NCBI GenBank assembly: GCA_007026445.1
Contig: VDMD01000036.1
Coordinates: 186,001-250,000, forward strand
From: Schizophyllum amplum
Lineage: Eukaryota; Basidiomycota; Agaricomycetes; Agaricales; Schizophyllaceae
DNA: 64,000 nt
Direction: 5' to 3'
In this document: positions 32,774 to 44,585 of the stretch, in pieces
How positions within the stretch are numbered: the stretch's first letter is position 1
How the letters are laid out: every line of letters starts with the position of its first letter
Notes under the pieces: generated by a model
The model's database searches: none
Told to the model about the DNA's origin: nothing
What the model saw: the letters and a program-made list of their open reading frames with translations, nothing else
Program-made: the position numbers and the translations under genes

Positions 32774-34612
32774 TTACTGAGTTACAGGCAAGTGAATAAG
32801 AAAGTCCAGCCCCTCCTGGGGATATCCCAGAGCAACTTTCTGCTTCGCTTTGTTCATCAAGTCCGCCATAGTTATACTGAAGATATACAAGCGAGTAGTG
32901 CTTTCCGTGAAGGTGACGGAGGCGCAGATTGGAATGTCGCCGCTCGAACCACCCCACTGGTGCTCTGCCCTGTCCAGTGACTTGACGGTGATTTTCGGGA
33001 TCGTATCAGCTACGTCCAAGAGAAGCTGAAAGTCTGGTCCCACGGGCGGATCGCGTTTTCGTGCGCGCTGGATAGCTACCAGCGTGGTCTGAGCATGGTC
33101 GCTCATGAGTCTTCTGGTCAACGCGGCGACAAAGTGGCCGTCTCGGGGGGATATCTCTGGACCTGTTGAGGAGATATGTTGAAGCATGAGCGGATGGAGT
33201 CCGAGATCTACGCACCCTCGACAGTTACGTAGCGTGGTCCTTTTGTGCCGTTAACGCAGTACGATTTGTGCGACTGCCAGTCCGCTTTCTGACACTCCTT
33301 GGAGCAGTAGCACGCATTGAAGCAAGGACAGCGAAGTTCAACCGAGCTATGCCTTCTAGGCAACAGACACTGGCGAGCTCGTGAGTAAGGTTAAAAAGCA
33401 AGCAAGCTGTTGTCTAACCTTGTTATTTGCGCAAGTCGTCCTGTAGAACTGCTTCATGTTTCGTATACGATCCATCATCCAATCGTGTAGAATGTCCTGT
33501 TCTTGTGGAGTGCCGGCGAAAAGATTACGAAGCGACACCTTCTTTTTATTCAGCGCGCGTAGCACGTTCACTTGAAAGCTATGCAGTGAGACGAGGCGTG
33601 TCAGCCCCACGAGCTGGCTGCTGTTCTCCTCCATATGCAGCTTCAGGATCGACGCCATGATATCCCTCCGAATCGACCATACGAGCGGACGTCCATCGGT
33701 GCTCGTGCGCCACATGGTATGCAGCACGGAGCACACCAAGATAGCGACGGTGCGCAAGTTCGGGATCGAGCGTATCGAGTGCACGACATCGACGAACCCG
33801 ACGACGACGTCTTTCGCGTGCGCTTCCAGCGGCAGGAGCTCGCTGGCGAACTCAACTACCGCGATGACGTGTTCTTCTACGCTTCTAATAAAGCCGGGGG
33901 GCATCGCCTGCGTCATGTCAATTAAGTGGCGAGTCTGCCTGAGCGCCTGACGGTAGAAGGCGCGTGGCCGGTCCCGTACCGCGCCGAGCGCAGCGGGTAG
34001 ACAGTGCGGGCTCATATTCTGCGCGACCATGGCGGGGTAGTTGGCCAACTCTTCCCCCTTCTGGTCGTCCGCGAAGCCCTTGCCGGCGATCCGCATCGAC
34101 TGACGGACTGCCCTAGCTATACCGCTAATGGGCTGGAATGCTATGTAAGCGCCAGTCTGATACTCGTCGAATCGTAGCCAAATGAGGAAGAGCATGTCGT
34201 ATAAGCGTGGTGTCCGAGAACGCATTTCCTCGATAGGTCCGCTGGTGTTGGAAAGGTAGAAGAGCATGCGACAGATAGTCTGCAGTGGCACTCTCTCGTG
34301 TCGGCTCGTGCCAGCATGATGCATGGGGTGGAGAAAATCGAGCCAGAGCACGAGAGTCGGCCAGAGATCGCATACGCAGCGCTGGATCTCTTTGGTGAAA
34401 TCCGACCCCGCCTTCAACCCGCTCTCTAGACTAGTATGGCTGAGCCAGTCTAGATCCCGGATTGCTCCCAAGACCTGGGATGATCGCAGCTCCCAATGGT
34501 CGGTCTCCAGCGCGAAAGGGTCGAGCCGCAGGTACGCGAAGCTGTTAGGTTTTCTCAGATGTTGCCTGATTTTGGCAATGTTGCCAGAGCCATGGGGTGG
34601 ACGAGTACTCAT
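32774..34612 (-). CDS. MYND-finger protein M6, intact
   Basis: Exons are 34612-33419, 33369-33216 and 33162-32774, giving 578 residues. The start is MSTRPPHGSGNIAKIRQHL at ATG 34612. N-terminal signatures are RLDPFALETDHW, HAKDVVVGFVDVVHSIRSI and GRPLVWSIRRDIMASILKL. The finger begins at residue 399: CLLPRRHSSVELRCPC, YCSKECQKADWQSHKSYC. The last exon begins GPEISPRDGHFVAALTRRLM. It is the twin of M7 (59878-61732), with related flanking sequence before the ATG. It lies 289 nt downstream of M8 in the same direction, so each has its own promoter or they form a tight tandem pair. Confidence 0.8.
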
Positions 34613-34900
34613 GATGTACCGCGACAGAGAAGAGCAGCAAACGTTTCTTGTAGCAAGAGCTGATGGAGGGTAAGTAAGTCGCGGCGCGCGCGGGCGCCGA
34701 AGAAAGGAAAAGAAGTCAGGGATGCCACGATCATGTGACTTTGATGTTCACTTTACATACGTGCCGGTGCCCATCGCTCGCTTCCGCCCGTCGGGGCATC
34801 CACTCATAAGGCCCGCAGGGTTCGTCTGACACCATTAAAGTATGCCCTGATGCTCCAACTACTCATCCATCGAAGGTACACACATCCACGTATGACTAAA

Positions 34901-36694
34901 TCACCCTGTCCATTCCATGAGTTCCTTGAAGCATTGAAGGCTCATGTTGTGAGCGATCACAATCGCCACCTCTGAAGAGGTGTATGGGGGAGGCGATACC
35001 GCTGTGACCATCACCATCGTCTCGCCGTCGTTGGTGTCGTCCCGCAGGACATCAATATCATGCGTTGGTGGCATGTGTTCGAAGTCGACGATGATATTGA
35101 AGCATGGCGGGGCTGGCATCGGTGGTACTGGTGTCCGTGCGATCTGCTCCAGGAGCGGCACTCCATGCAGTCCCATGTACACACGAGCGCTCAGTGCGAG
35201 AAAGTGGGCGTCTTTCGGTGGGAGGTTCCCTATGATATGCGTAATCGGGCGACGGACAGCGAGTACAAAGCGCATCACTAACCTGTAAGCATTTCTACGA
35301 GTCCGATACCCTCCTCGCCGTTGATGCATTGGGTTTTGTGAACCGGCCAATCCTTGCGCTGGCAGCCTTCGGAGCAATAGTAGACGCCGAGGCAAGCGCA
35401 GCGACGAAGTGATACGCGTTCGGTACCATGGCGGTGTTTGCGACACTATGGGCCGTTTAGCAAGAAGCTTCTGCAAGAGCACATCCCCTCTCACCTTGAT
35501 GAACGCGCACATCTTGTGATACGTACGGAGCATAGTTGCGGCGTACTCATGCATACACATGTCTACCACCTGCATTCTTGCCGCGTCCGCAAAGCCTGAT
35601 TCGCCGAGTGATGATAGCTGCCCGCTCTTGCAGAGTATTCGCAGGACGGAATATCGTACGGACTGCTGCGCGATAAATTCGAGCGCTTTAGCGACTTCTT
35701 GGTTCGGTGGCTCTCGGTCGAGTGCAAGAAGCAGCGGAAGCACATCTACCCGAAGCGCCCAGGTGAGCGATCGAGTATCCCGCGCGGTACGCCAAATTCC
35801 GAGGAGAACAGATACAGCAATGCCAGCAGCTTCGTGTCCCCCGGGAATGGCGCGTATCGTTTCCGCCAGGTGGACCAGCGCTTTGACGACATCAGGAGCA
35901 TGCGAGGGCACTGGCAAAATCTCGGTTGCGAGCAGAACGAGGATACCAATCTGGTAATGGACGGAAGCAAGGCCCTGCTCGAGGTTGATGATGATCGATA
36001 GGTGGCTGACGATGCGGCGATATACACGACGCGGATTGTGGCGGACTACTTGAAGCATGCCGTCGATTGCCATGGTGTCGGGTTTGGACTTTTGATTAGC
36101 CATGCATAGCGCCGGGTAGATGGCGAACCGAAGTCGCTCTATGCACGACGAGAAGGCATCCATCGTGATAGCACCGCCAGGCTCGAGCCTCAGATACAGA
36201 GTGAAGAGTGTGCGGTAGAGTGTGGGCGTCTGGGTGATCTGGCTTGCCAAAGCGCTCTTCCTTTGGAAGATCAGTAGAAGCACGCCTGACAAGACGACGT
36301 TCATCTCGCGCGTGTTCTTCAACACTGGACTGACATGCTGGTTTGCAGGAAGAAGGAATTCTATCCACAGCACGAGTGTCGGCCAGAGCTCCTGGACGCA
36401 GTGGATGACGTCGCCGGCGAGGACATGCTGGGCTCCGTCTGGTAGTGCAAGCAGATATTCCAGAGCCTCGATAGCTTCGCTTGCGCTCGCCACAGGCTCG
36501 GAGAGCATCGACCATAGCTTCTTCTCGAGGACGAACGGATCGATTTGCAAGGCACGAAACGGCTGAAGCGTACGCAGGAGAACCTGAGCTCTGCGGACAG
36601 GTCCTTTCGGCAGAGGCGCGTCACTCTGGTTTTTATTTGCGCTGCGTAGCTCGTCGATGAGAGCGCACAGCTCTCGGGGTGAGCCGCGCGACAT
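34901..36694 (-). CDS. MYND-finger protein M8, intact
   Basis: Exons are 36694-35495, 35445-35283 and 35229-34901, giving 563 residues. Both introns (49 and 53 nt) are free of stops in the reading frame, so the whole span is also one open frame if unspliced. Without splicing the zinc finger disappears, because the MYND exon is read in another frame. The start is [19 protein letters not shown]. Signatures are [26 protein letters not shown], the finger from residue 401 ([36 protein letters not shown]) and the C-terminal domain [20 protein letters not shown]. It is the twin of M9, with identical lengths of exons 1 and 2. Confidence 0.8.
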   Translation of the reverse strand: MSRGSPRELCALIDELRSANKNQSDAPLPKGPVRRAQVLLRTLQPFRALQIDPFVLEKKLWSMLSEPVASASEAIEALEYLLALPDGAQHVLAGDVIHCVQELWPTLVLWIEFLLPANQHVSPVLKNTREMNVVLSGVLLLIFQRKSALASQITQTPTLYRTLFTLYLRLEPGGAITMDAFSSCIERLRFAIYPALCMANQKSKPDTMAIDGMLQVVRHNPRRVYRRIVSHLSIIINLEQGLASVHYQIGILVLLATEILPVPSHAPDVVKALVHLAETIRAIPGGHEAAGIAVSVLLGIWRTARDTRSLTWALRVDVLPLLLALDREPPNQEVAKALEFIAQQSVRYSVLRILCKSGQLSSLGESGFADAARMQVVDMCMHEYAATMLRTYHKMCAFIKVRGDVLLQKLLAKRPIVSQTPPWYRTRITSSLRLPRRLLLLRRLPAQGLAGSQNPMHQRRGGYRTRRNAYRLVMRFVLAVRRPITHIIGNLPPKDAHFLALSARVYMGLHGVPLLEQIARTPVPPMPAPPCFNIIVDFEHMPPTHDIDVLRDDTNDGETMVMVTAVSPPPYTSSEVAIVIAHNMSLQCFKELMEWTG

Positions 36695-36869
36695 GGACGG
36701 AAAAGATTGGTTTTCGCCGGTGACGCTGTCACGTCCCTAAATTGCCACGCGACACCATGTGACTCGTTTGAGATCGCAAGAGCGACGGGCCTGTCGAGCT
36801 CGTCGCTGGCGCGCGCCCGGCGCTATATTCGGCGCCTTCAAAAGCTGCGCGACGTCGCTCTTATGGCTA

Positions 36870-38010
36870 CAATAGATGCTGGGCTTCAACCCATCCAGTG
36901 GAATATGGAGCTGCATCGATTATGATTGAAGGTTTGCGGACCGTGCCAGTCAATCAAGCAAGGGATAGAACCAACATTTGACCGCTCGTCTGAATATCTA
37001 GTACTGCACCTCAATTTATGCTGGTCACAGACGAGCATGATGACGGGAGTAAGCAAAGGCGTTTGTTTGGGTCTGTCTTCTGACGCGTCTTGTTGTAGCG
37101 TCTCCTCATCGCCCACGCGAACGGGTCGAAGAAGGTCGGCTCTGTGTACTGGGAGGATGGAGCAGCGAGTGCGAAATTACTTACGCACACGCTCTTCACG
37201 CAGCGCAAGCAAACGCCTCTCCGCAGGAAACCGGGCAAGGCGATTATGGACAAAGAGTGCGTCATGCGCTGATCGCTACATCCTTCACCATACTCACGTC
37301 GTAAACCCGTCGTCGTGTCGCTTCCTCGACTTCACATGCTCTCGTCCTCCTCGCAGTGTATCCTTTGTTACCGTGTACCCTTCCCTTAGTCGCCGTGTCC
37401 TCGTCGTAGCTCTCTATCGTTAAATCGCCTCCTCTCTCGCTTGAGCCACATCATCTAACACGCCCTCAGCTTCGCCTTCACCCTCCGCGCAAGTACGAGT
37501 GGGACTTGGACATGCAGGTAGGTCGGTCAGCTATATCGTCCTAGCCCTCATCATCGTTCTAGCCTCATCATCGTCCTGACCTTCACCGTCGTCCTGCCCC
37601 TCATCATCGTACTCTTTACCTCCCCATCCTCATTACCATTTTCAACGTTGATCTACCGCTCTCGCCTTCGCGCGCATGTCCTCCTCTCCCTTCTTTTCGC
37701 CATGCCCATCCATCCGACGTATCCTCTTCTGCCTCACTCATTCTAACAACCGCTCACCCCTCCAGTCCCAACCCCTGAGATGGCACCTCCTCGTCCACCA
37801 GCACGTCACGCGCGCCGGCAGCGGGCTCGATGTCGAGAAGCGGAAGCGAGGTGTGGCCGTGTATACGCATCGCGGGGCCGGGTATACACATCTCGCAGCG
37901 AGCAAGGGCGGGGACGGGGGCGGACAGAATGTGGCAAATGCGGACGTCATGCTGGAGATCCTGCCGGGCGCTTCGTGGATGTTGCATGCGCGTGTCATGA
38001 CGTGCGTGAA
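36870..38010 (+). pseudogene. DUF6593-like gene copy, 5'-truncated and frameshifted
   Basis: It matches the second and later exons of 30849-32608: SKKVGSVYWEDGAASAKLL (about 37115-37175), RKPGKAIMDKE, the exon reading FAFTL then YEWDLDMQ (about 37470-37515), with a 7-nt deletion between the two halves, and HLLVHQHVTRAGSGLDVE up to LEILPGASWMLHARVMTC (about 37780-38005). Exon 1 is missing; in its place is a fragment of the region before the intact gene (see 29613-30790). The frame is broken at the 7-nt loss. Confidence 0.7.
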
Positions 38011-38306
38011 GTCTCTCTGGTTGATGTTTTTTCTTTGCCTCTTCTTGGGCGATTTGAGAGTGCTCTTGTGGGCAACCCTCGACTTTTGAACTGCGTGCCA
38101 GCTCCCACGGAGTCCCACCCACTACAGGGCGCCGTCAGATTTTCTTTTTCTCGCTGGTTCTTCTCTGCACTCTCTATTTGACCGCGAGTCTCTCTTGCTC
38201 TCAGTCTACTCTATTGTTTATGGTTTTTTTTCGTCCCAATTTTTGGGGCATCGGAGTGTGCATGCTCGAGGCTTCATATACATAGAACTAGGATTGCTAG
38301 TATATC

Positions 38307-40005
38307 CTATCCAGAGGCCCTTTGCTCTCGAGCATCCCGAAACTCGGCCAGGTATGTTTCAACTTCCTTCCACGACTCCTCCTTCCATGTCACCGCTTCG
38401 TCTTCGTCATCCAGAAAATCCCACTCCTCCTCGTACCGGTACCGTAGCTTGCTGAGATGTGGAAACGCTCCGGAAAGACAATCCGCCACGTCCAAAGGCA
38501 AGATTATACGACCATCGTTGATGTCGATCTCTCTGAGTGCGCTATTGCCTGAGAACTTCTTCCCACCGAAATAAGGTATCTCCAGCGCGTTCAGCTTGAG
38601 GTTGAGCTTCTGCAGCCGCGGGCAATTATCCGCGAAATGAAACAGCGCTGCGAGCGTGCATGACCATCCCGTGAGGTTCGGCACGTTCAGCTGTACCAGC
38701 TCCGGCCACCACCGCGCGAGCTCGCCGTAGTCCGCATCGCTGAACTGCGTGGCCCCCTTTGTCTCGCCGATACGGACGGTCTCGAGGCGACGGTGTTCGG
38801 AGAGAGGACGGAGGTAGCTGAACGGCCAGGGCACCGGTGGCCAATCGGGAGATACGCCTGCTAGAGCGTGGAGATGGATGAGCGTCGATGGCGAACAGTG
38901 AGTTGCTATCGTCTCAATGAGGCTAGCCATGTCGTCGACGGTGTCGAAGCGAGTAAGCGTGATCGAGAGCGATTCGATGGGGCGTGGACCACCCCACGAC
39001 TTGATCAGAGCCTGCGCGAAAGCCGGGCGCATCATGTTCACGTGCAGCGTGCGCAAGTTGACGAATAGCGGCTGCGGTGCCCTGGTAAGCGCCAGTTGCT
39101 CGTAAGGTGGCCGTGTAACCGGAAAAGAGAGGAAGAGCCGCAGACTAGTGAGCGAGGGGCTATATCCCAGCACCGATACGAACATCCCTGCCTCGTCAAG
39201 CCCGGCAATGAGCAGGGAGAGATGGGTAAGGTGTTTGCTGCGGATTTGGATGATTTTCAGACCCAACTCTTGGGCCGCGTCTATGTTGAGGGAGTGGATC
39301 AAGGGCAGGGACACGAGCAGATGGGTCAAGCGGGGGCAGTGCGCTGTAATGGCTAGCAGATTAGGCATGTCCTCGCACTGGACCCTGAGCTGGAGGTCCC
39401 AAATGCTGGGGGATAGAAGGAATGTGAGGAAGGAGTTTGTCGACGCTGTTTCGGTTGTCACCTGCAGGCGTTCCAGGTTGGGCAGCAACACATCAGTAGG
39501 CGGTGAAGATGCCATGCTCGACAAGGCGGACGGCGCACAGAGCCCGCCGTCGTAGCGCATAAGCTTGACATAGCGAGACAGACGATGAATACGCCGCCAA
39601 TCCTCCTGTTTCAAACTCCGGTTCAGCGTCTGATCTTTGGTTAGCTCGTGAGCGCTTTAATTTGACAAATTCTATACACACAAAGAGCTCGAGCATCGGA
39701 AGGTTGAAGAACGCATTTGCAGCCTCAGGATCATAAAAAGACGCGACGACGGATGTAGGCGTCATGGACCACGCATCATCGGGGAGGAGTTTCAGCACCG
39801 GTAGATGATGTGGTAAAATCTCCCAGAGCAATGGTGTGGCGACCGTATTCCAGGACCTTGACACAAGAGCGAATCGGTATAGCTTCCGTGTCCGCTCCCG
39901 CAGTATAGCATGTTGTGGTGGACAGTGCTCGACATACTCGGGACGAGGAGCCGCCGACTCCAAGATGAGAGCAAGGATTTCGGGAATGTCGATCGGATGA
40001 GCCAT
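38307..40005 (-). CDS. F-box/leucine-rich-repeat-like protein
   Basis: Exons are 40005-39682 and 39629-38307, giving 548 residues. The start MAHPIDIPEILALILESAA leads into an F-box-like helix pair (RTRKLYRFALVSRSWNTVA, PLLWEILPHHLPVLKLL). Residues from about 150 onward show irregular leucine-rich repeats (LPNLERLQVTT, CPRLTHLLVSLPLI, SKHLTHLSLLIAGLDEAGM, CPRLQKLNLKLNALEIP). Such proteins are numerous in agaricomycetes and are thought to select targets for SCF ubiquitin ligases. The twin is 57666-59368; exon 2 has the same length (1323 nt) in both. Upstream flanking similarity extends to about 40380. It is probably functional. Confidence 0.8.
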
Positions 40006-41835
40006 TGCCAGCCTTGAATGTCGTGTTCGAACGCTTGATGCGCACTATTCCTTTGTAATGTTGATATCCCGGGAGGCTAAACGTCTCAGAACTCACCAGT
40101 CGAGAGACCAAGCGACGTGTATGTCGAGGTCGACGCCGCGCTAGCTGGCTAGCAGTGGCAGATCACGGATGGCGAGTTTCTCAGGACCACGTGACTGATA
40201 GTTGAACAAGGGGAAGGGCGGAAGGCCCGGTCAGCGATCGTCTACGGAAGCCCAGAACAAATATCAAGCACCGCTTAAACCTGCTCTCGGCAGGCGCAGA
40301 CACAGAGATCACTTGCGCCGCTGAGGCCGCGCCGCCAGCTGCCAGCGACCAGGCTAAGGTAGCGTGCACATTGAGCACGACCATTATGATTTTTTCCTAG
40401 ACGAGACCGTGAAAAATCGAAGCTTGATAAGACTCTTCTAAGAATGCCTTCAAGAGCGTGTACACTGAGTCTTGCTGTAAGAGGTGAAGCAATAATGGCC
40501 CTGCGCGCTGCCTGGTTTTCTCCACTGAGAAGCGTCAGCTCTGTCTAAGGGAGCAGATACCTGGGGGGAGTAAGCAGGTCGTCGACGAACATGGGAGGAG
40601 GCTTACCTCGACCTTCGCTGACAACGAGTCGGCAGGGAAACGGCAGCCTTCGGAAGCAGAGATCATAAGTAGCTGTCAAGATCATAGATCTGGCAAGCGA
40701 TTTCGCAGGGCACGTCGGCAATCGTTAGAGTTTCGACGAAAGAGAGGTCGAGAACGTGTGAAGCCCAAGGGGATGAGGAAGCCGGGAAGGAGAAGGGGGA
40801 AGCCCGGAAGGAGAACGAGGGGGAAGCGCAGTCTAGAATTTGAATGGCAGGTGAAGAAGGCGCGTTGCTAGAGTCAAGGGACGACAGCCCCAGGTCAAGG
40901 GGAAGAAGCACAACGAAGGAGTACTCACAACTGACGGGGCCGAAGTCCAATGCAAACGGATGGTTGCAGTAGCACTCGGCGCCGATCCCTACGTGCTCTC
41001 GCTCGCTCGAGCCGGGAGTCGCATGAACTCCTGACAGCGAATGCTTGCCTCGTGTCCGAACGTAGAGACAGAAGCCACCTATGATAGTGTATCAGCTGAG
41101 AACAACAATAGAAGGGCTTCAAGGCATATACTGGTGCAGCAGATAGACAAGTAATGCTGACCATGGATCCGCAGGGGAAAGTGAAGAGGAGATTAGCAAT
41201 GACGACCGCAGGGGATTCGAGATGCGAGAAGATGCGATATACGATAGCAGACTCACGAGAGATGCGAGTGTTCGTCGAGGCATCGGATCGAGGCCAGATT
41301 CACGAGCGCGATAGATTTTGAGAACGTCCGCGAGGGACCTGGAGAATTATTGCGGCCGCGCGACGGCGAATAAGTGGACTGCCGCGCGACGGCGAATAAG
41401 TGGAATGCGACCTAGGCGCGCTCGCGCGTAGCTCGATGGCGGAGATAATAGCACACCAACCTGGTATCCGCTTTGCGAGATCGAACTCCGCGCTGGCTTC
41501 GTGGTTCCCTACTCCGCGGTCAGTGGTGCTTCTTCTTCGCGGGCTGACCTCGCCATCCGCACCGAAGCAGGTCCTCTAACCTTGGCCCAGTACAACCCAG
41601 GCCCAGGACAACCCATTCGTCTCAACGCCTGTCTCCGCCACCTGTTGCTAACCGCCAGGGTTCACAGGATTGCGAATCGAAGAGGCCAGTCTACCTAGCG
41701 CGCTACGGCCGATCTGCCCAGAGCGCTCCAGTCCCAGTCAGTTCCGCTACAGCTGCGCCACGCAAAGCTCACCATAGTCCAACGGAAAGTTCACCATAAT
41801 CCAATGGAATGGGCCAGGAATACGTAGCCAGAGCG
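40006..41835. other. No gene seen; left edge of the repeat belt
   Basis: About 40180-40380 matches the region before the F-box twin (about 57310-57520, inverted). From 40380 on nothing is recognised. Two copies of a 26-nt unit (core CGCGCGACGGCGAATAAGTG) lie at about 41355-41405. Confidence 0.5.
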
Positions 41836-41940
41836 CCGGCAGCAGGGCGTATGAAGCGCCGGCAGCAGGGCGTATGAAGCGCCTACTACAGCAGGGCGTA
41901 TGAAGCGCCTACTACAGCAGGGCGTATGAAGCGTCCATGA
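41836..41940. repeat. Minisatellite array, unit 22-26 nt
   Basis: Four to five units, each ending with GCAGGGCGTATGAAGCG. Confidence 0.8.
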
Positions 41941-42040
41941 AGCCCGTATGAAGCGACCACGCAGTACCCGACCCGTTCATGAGTCATGACGAACCGGGCT
42001 CATCTGTATGCATGTGCATGAGACCCTGGTCGCGCCTGTA

Positions 42041-42145
42041 GGCTCGAAGAACGCACCTGAAGGCTCAAATAACGCACCTCGAGACTCCCAGAACGCACCT
42101 AGAGGTTCCCAGAACGCACCTAGAGGTTCCCAGAACGCACCTAGA
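42041..42145. repeat. Minisatellite array, 21-nt unit, five copies
   Basis: Core GGTTCCCAGAACGCACCTAG. The last copies are identical and the first ones diverged. Confidence 0.9.
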
Positions 42146-42489
42146 CCCGCAGAATACCCTTCATACACTCGCAAAACGCGTCATGCGCCATTTCCGGACG
42201 GACGATGACCACGCTGACGCGTAGGGTCGGTGTCACCGTCAGGCGCGCGACGCCAGCTGTCACAGCACGTGCATTCGTGACATGTGGTTCGTGCGGCGTG
42301 CACGCGACGCGTGCTGAAGCTGAACTTCAACTTTGCTGAAGCGGGGCGTGGGCGATGCGTGAGCAGGACGTAGTGCATGCGTGCAGGACGTAGTGCATTC
42401 CGGGAGGATTTACGGTCATGTATACTCGTGGGCGAAGAAACCACAGGTGTACGGCCGCGGGAGACTAGGGCGATGTCGAGAATTCTGGC

Positions 42490-42565
42490 GAGCGATGTCG
42501 AGTACTTGGCAAACGACGTTGGGAACTTGACAAGCGACGTTGGGAACTTGGCAAGCGACGCTGGG
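42490..42565. repeat. Minisatellite array, 21-nt unit
   Basis: About 3.5 copies, core TTGGGAACTTGACAAGCGAC. Confidence 0.8.
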
Positions 42566-42674
42566 TACTCGGGGCGCGATGTCAAGGCCTCCTTGGGATT
42601 CGAGGGTGCAGATGATGGCGGCCGCGACCAAGCCGCAACCTACGTCGGAAACGGCAAGCGAAAGAAGAGAACCT

Positions 42675-42850
42675 TCACAAGCGGACGCCGAGAAGCTTGA
42701 CAAGCGAGTAGAGAGAAGTCTGGCAAGCGAGTGGAGAGAAGCTTGACGAGCGGACGCCGAGAAGCCTGACGAGCGGACACCGTGAAGCTTGACAAGCGAG
42801 TGCACAGAAGAAGCGGACGCCGAGAAGCCTGACAAACGAGTGCCCTGAAG
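42675..42850. repeat. Minisatellite array, unit about 20-24 nt
   Basis: About eight imperfect copies built on GCCGAGAAGCTTGACAAGCG. Confidence 0.75.
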
Positions 42851-43100
42851 CCTCGCGGGCGAATGCACACCGCTGAGGAACGTGGTAAGCAATGTCGAGC
42901 ACCCGGTGTATGCATGATTAGCGCCACCCGTTTGCTCGTACCGCACGATGCAACCGCACGATCGTGGGAGAGGTCAGCTAGGGAGGGTTCAGCTGGACGT
43001 CAAGAACGGTTCGGCTGGACGTCAAGAACGGTTCGGCTGGACTGGACGTCAAGCACGAACGGACCTTCGAGGGCTCCAAGGCGTACACGGAAATCTAGCC

Positions 43101-43226
43101 CCCTGCGCGGGTACAGAAAGCATCCTGCGCGGGTACAGAAAGCATCCTGCGCGGGTACAGAAAGCCTCCTGCGCGGGTACAGAAAGCATCCTGCGCGGGT
43201 ACAGAAAGTACCCTGCGCGAGTACTA
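43101..43226. repeat. Minisatellite array, 22-nt unit, six copies
   Basis: Core CCTGCGCGGGTACAGAAAGC, nearly perfect. It is followed by two copies of a 23-nt unit (GCAGGCTGCCATGTCGATCA) and by looser repeats built on CAGCGGTGGATAACAAACAC to about 43500. Confidence 0.9.
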
Positions 43227-43589
43227 CAGCAGGCTGCCATGTCGATCAACTGCAGGCTGCCATGTCGATCAACTGCAGCGCGCTCAAGCGAGCGGATGCG
43301 GTGTGTGTGCGAAAGACAAGCATGGGCAGCGGCGAAGGAAGCACGGTCAGCGGCGAAGGAATCACGGGCAGCGGGGAAGCTTTGAAAGACGAGCACGGTC
43401 AGCGACAGAGGACGAGCATGGGCAGCGGTGGATAACAAACACGATCAGCGGTGGATAACAAACACGATCAGCGGTGAAGGGCGAGCATGATCAGCGGTGA
43501 AGGGCAACTACGATCACTGTCGGCAGCGAAGGACAAACATAATGGTCGAAGCACGACCACTGCTCGTGAGCTGGCCCGACCTGTACACG

Positions 43590-43685
43590 CGGGGGCTGGC
43601 CCGACCTGCATAAGTAGGCGTGAGGTGGCCCGACCGGCATGCCTAGACGTGAGCTGGCCCGACCGGCATGCCTAGACGTGAGCGA
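43590..43685. repeat. Minisatellite array, 29-nt unit
   Basis: Three to four copies, core GAGCTGGCCCGACCGGCATG. Confidence 0.8.
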
Positions 43686-44127
43686 CACGAAGGAAGTAGA
43701 AAGAAAGACTAGTAGTAGTACTTACCTACGACCACACTTACCTACGACCACGAGAACGAGAACGGACACAGTCTCAGTCTGAGTGAGGGAAGACAAGACG
43801 AAAGTCCAAGTAGCACGCCTGAAATCCTGAGAGTGGGACCTGAAATCTGATAGTGGGAACCCTCGCGGTCAACCATCACCAGTAATCCAGCTGGGATCCG
43901 CACGAAGCATCCTTAGACTCACACACACACACCAGCTTAGACTCACACACACACCAGAACAGAGAAAACAGATTGCACTTCGAGTCACAGACGCGATAGA
44001 AATACACAATAGATACAGAGAGGACAAGGATACAAGTACAGTGCGTTGTCGAGGGGTGCTGCGCGAGTGCGTTGTCGGTCGGTGCGCGACGGCGGGGGCG
44101 ACGCGGTCTCCAGAGCAGAGGTAAGCG

Positions 44128-44285
44128 TCGGCGAGTCGCTAGAAGACTCGCCCGCCAGCGAGTCGCTAGAAGACTCGCCCGCCGGCGAGTCGCTCGCAGA
44201 CCCGCCCGCCGGCGAGTCGCTCGCAGACCCGCCCGCCGGCGAGTCGCTCGCAGACCCGCCCGCCAGCGAGCCGCTCGAAGCAGCT
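44128..44285. repeat. Minisatellite array, 27-nt unit
   Basis: Five full copies and a partial one, core GCGAGTCGCTCGCAGACCCG. Because 27 is a multiple of three, long open frames appear on both strands here. Confidence 0.9.
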
Positions 44286-44394
44286 CGAGCGTTCTTCATC
44301 TACTTCCTTCACTCCTCCCTGGTGCGCGCGGGGGGTATACAGCGTCTCGGCGCCGAGGCGGCGGCTTGTCTCGGTGGAGGATGCTCCTGCTTCA

Positions 44395-44585
44395 GATCGG
44401 TGAACAGAATGGTGGAGGATGCCGCCTCCAGGTCGGTGGACAATGCCTTCAGATCGGTGGAGGATGCCTCCAGGTCGGTGGAGGATTCCTCTCCAGATCG
44501 GTGGAGGATGCCTCCAGATCGGTGGAGGATGCCTCCAGATCGGTGGAGGATTCCTCTCCAGATCGGTGGAAGATGACTTTTGCTC
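44395..44585. repeat. Minisatellite array, 21-24-nt unit
   Basis: About eight copies, core GATCGGTGGAGGATGCCTCC. It contributes to a spurious 431-codon antisense frame. Confidence 0.9.

Noticed and set aside
41455..41490. Primer-binding-site-like CTGGTATCCGC after a CA end, as in an LTR element
   Set aside because: No second LTR, polyprotein or reverse-transcriptase motif was found nearby. A short match is not enough.
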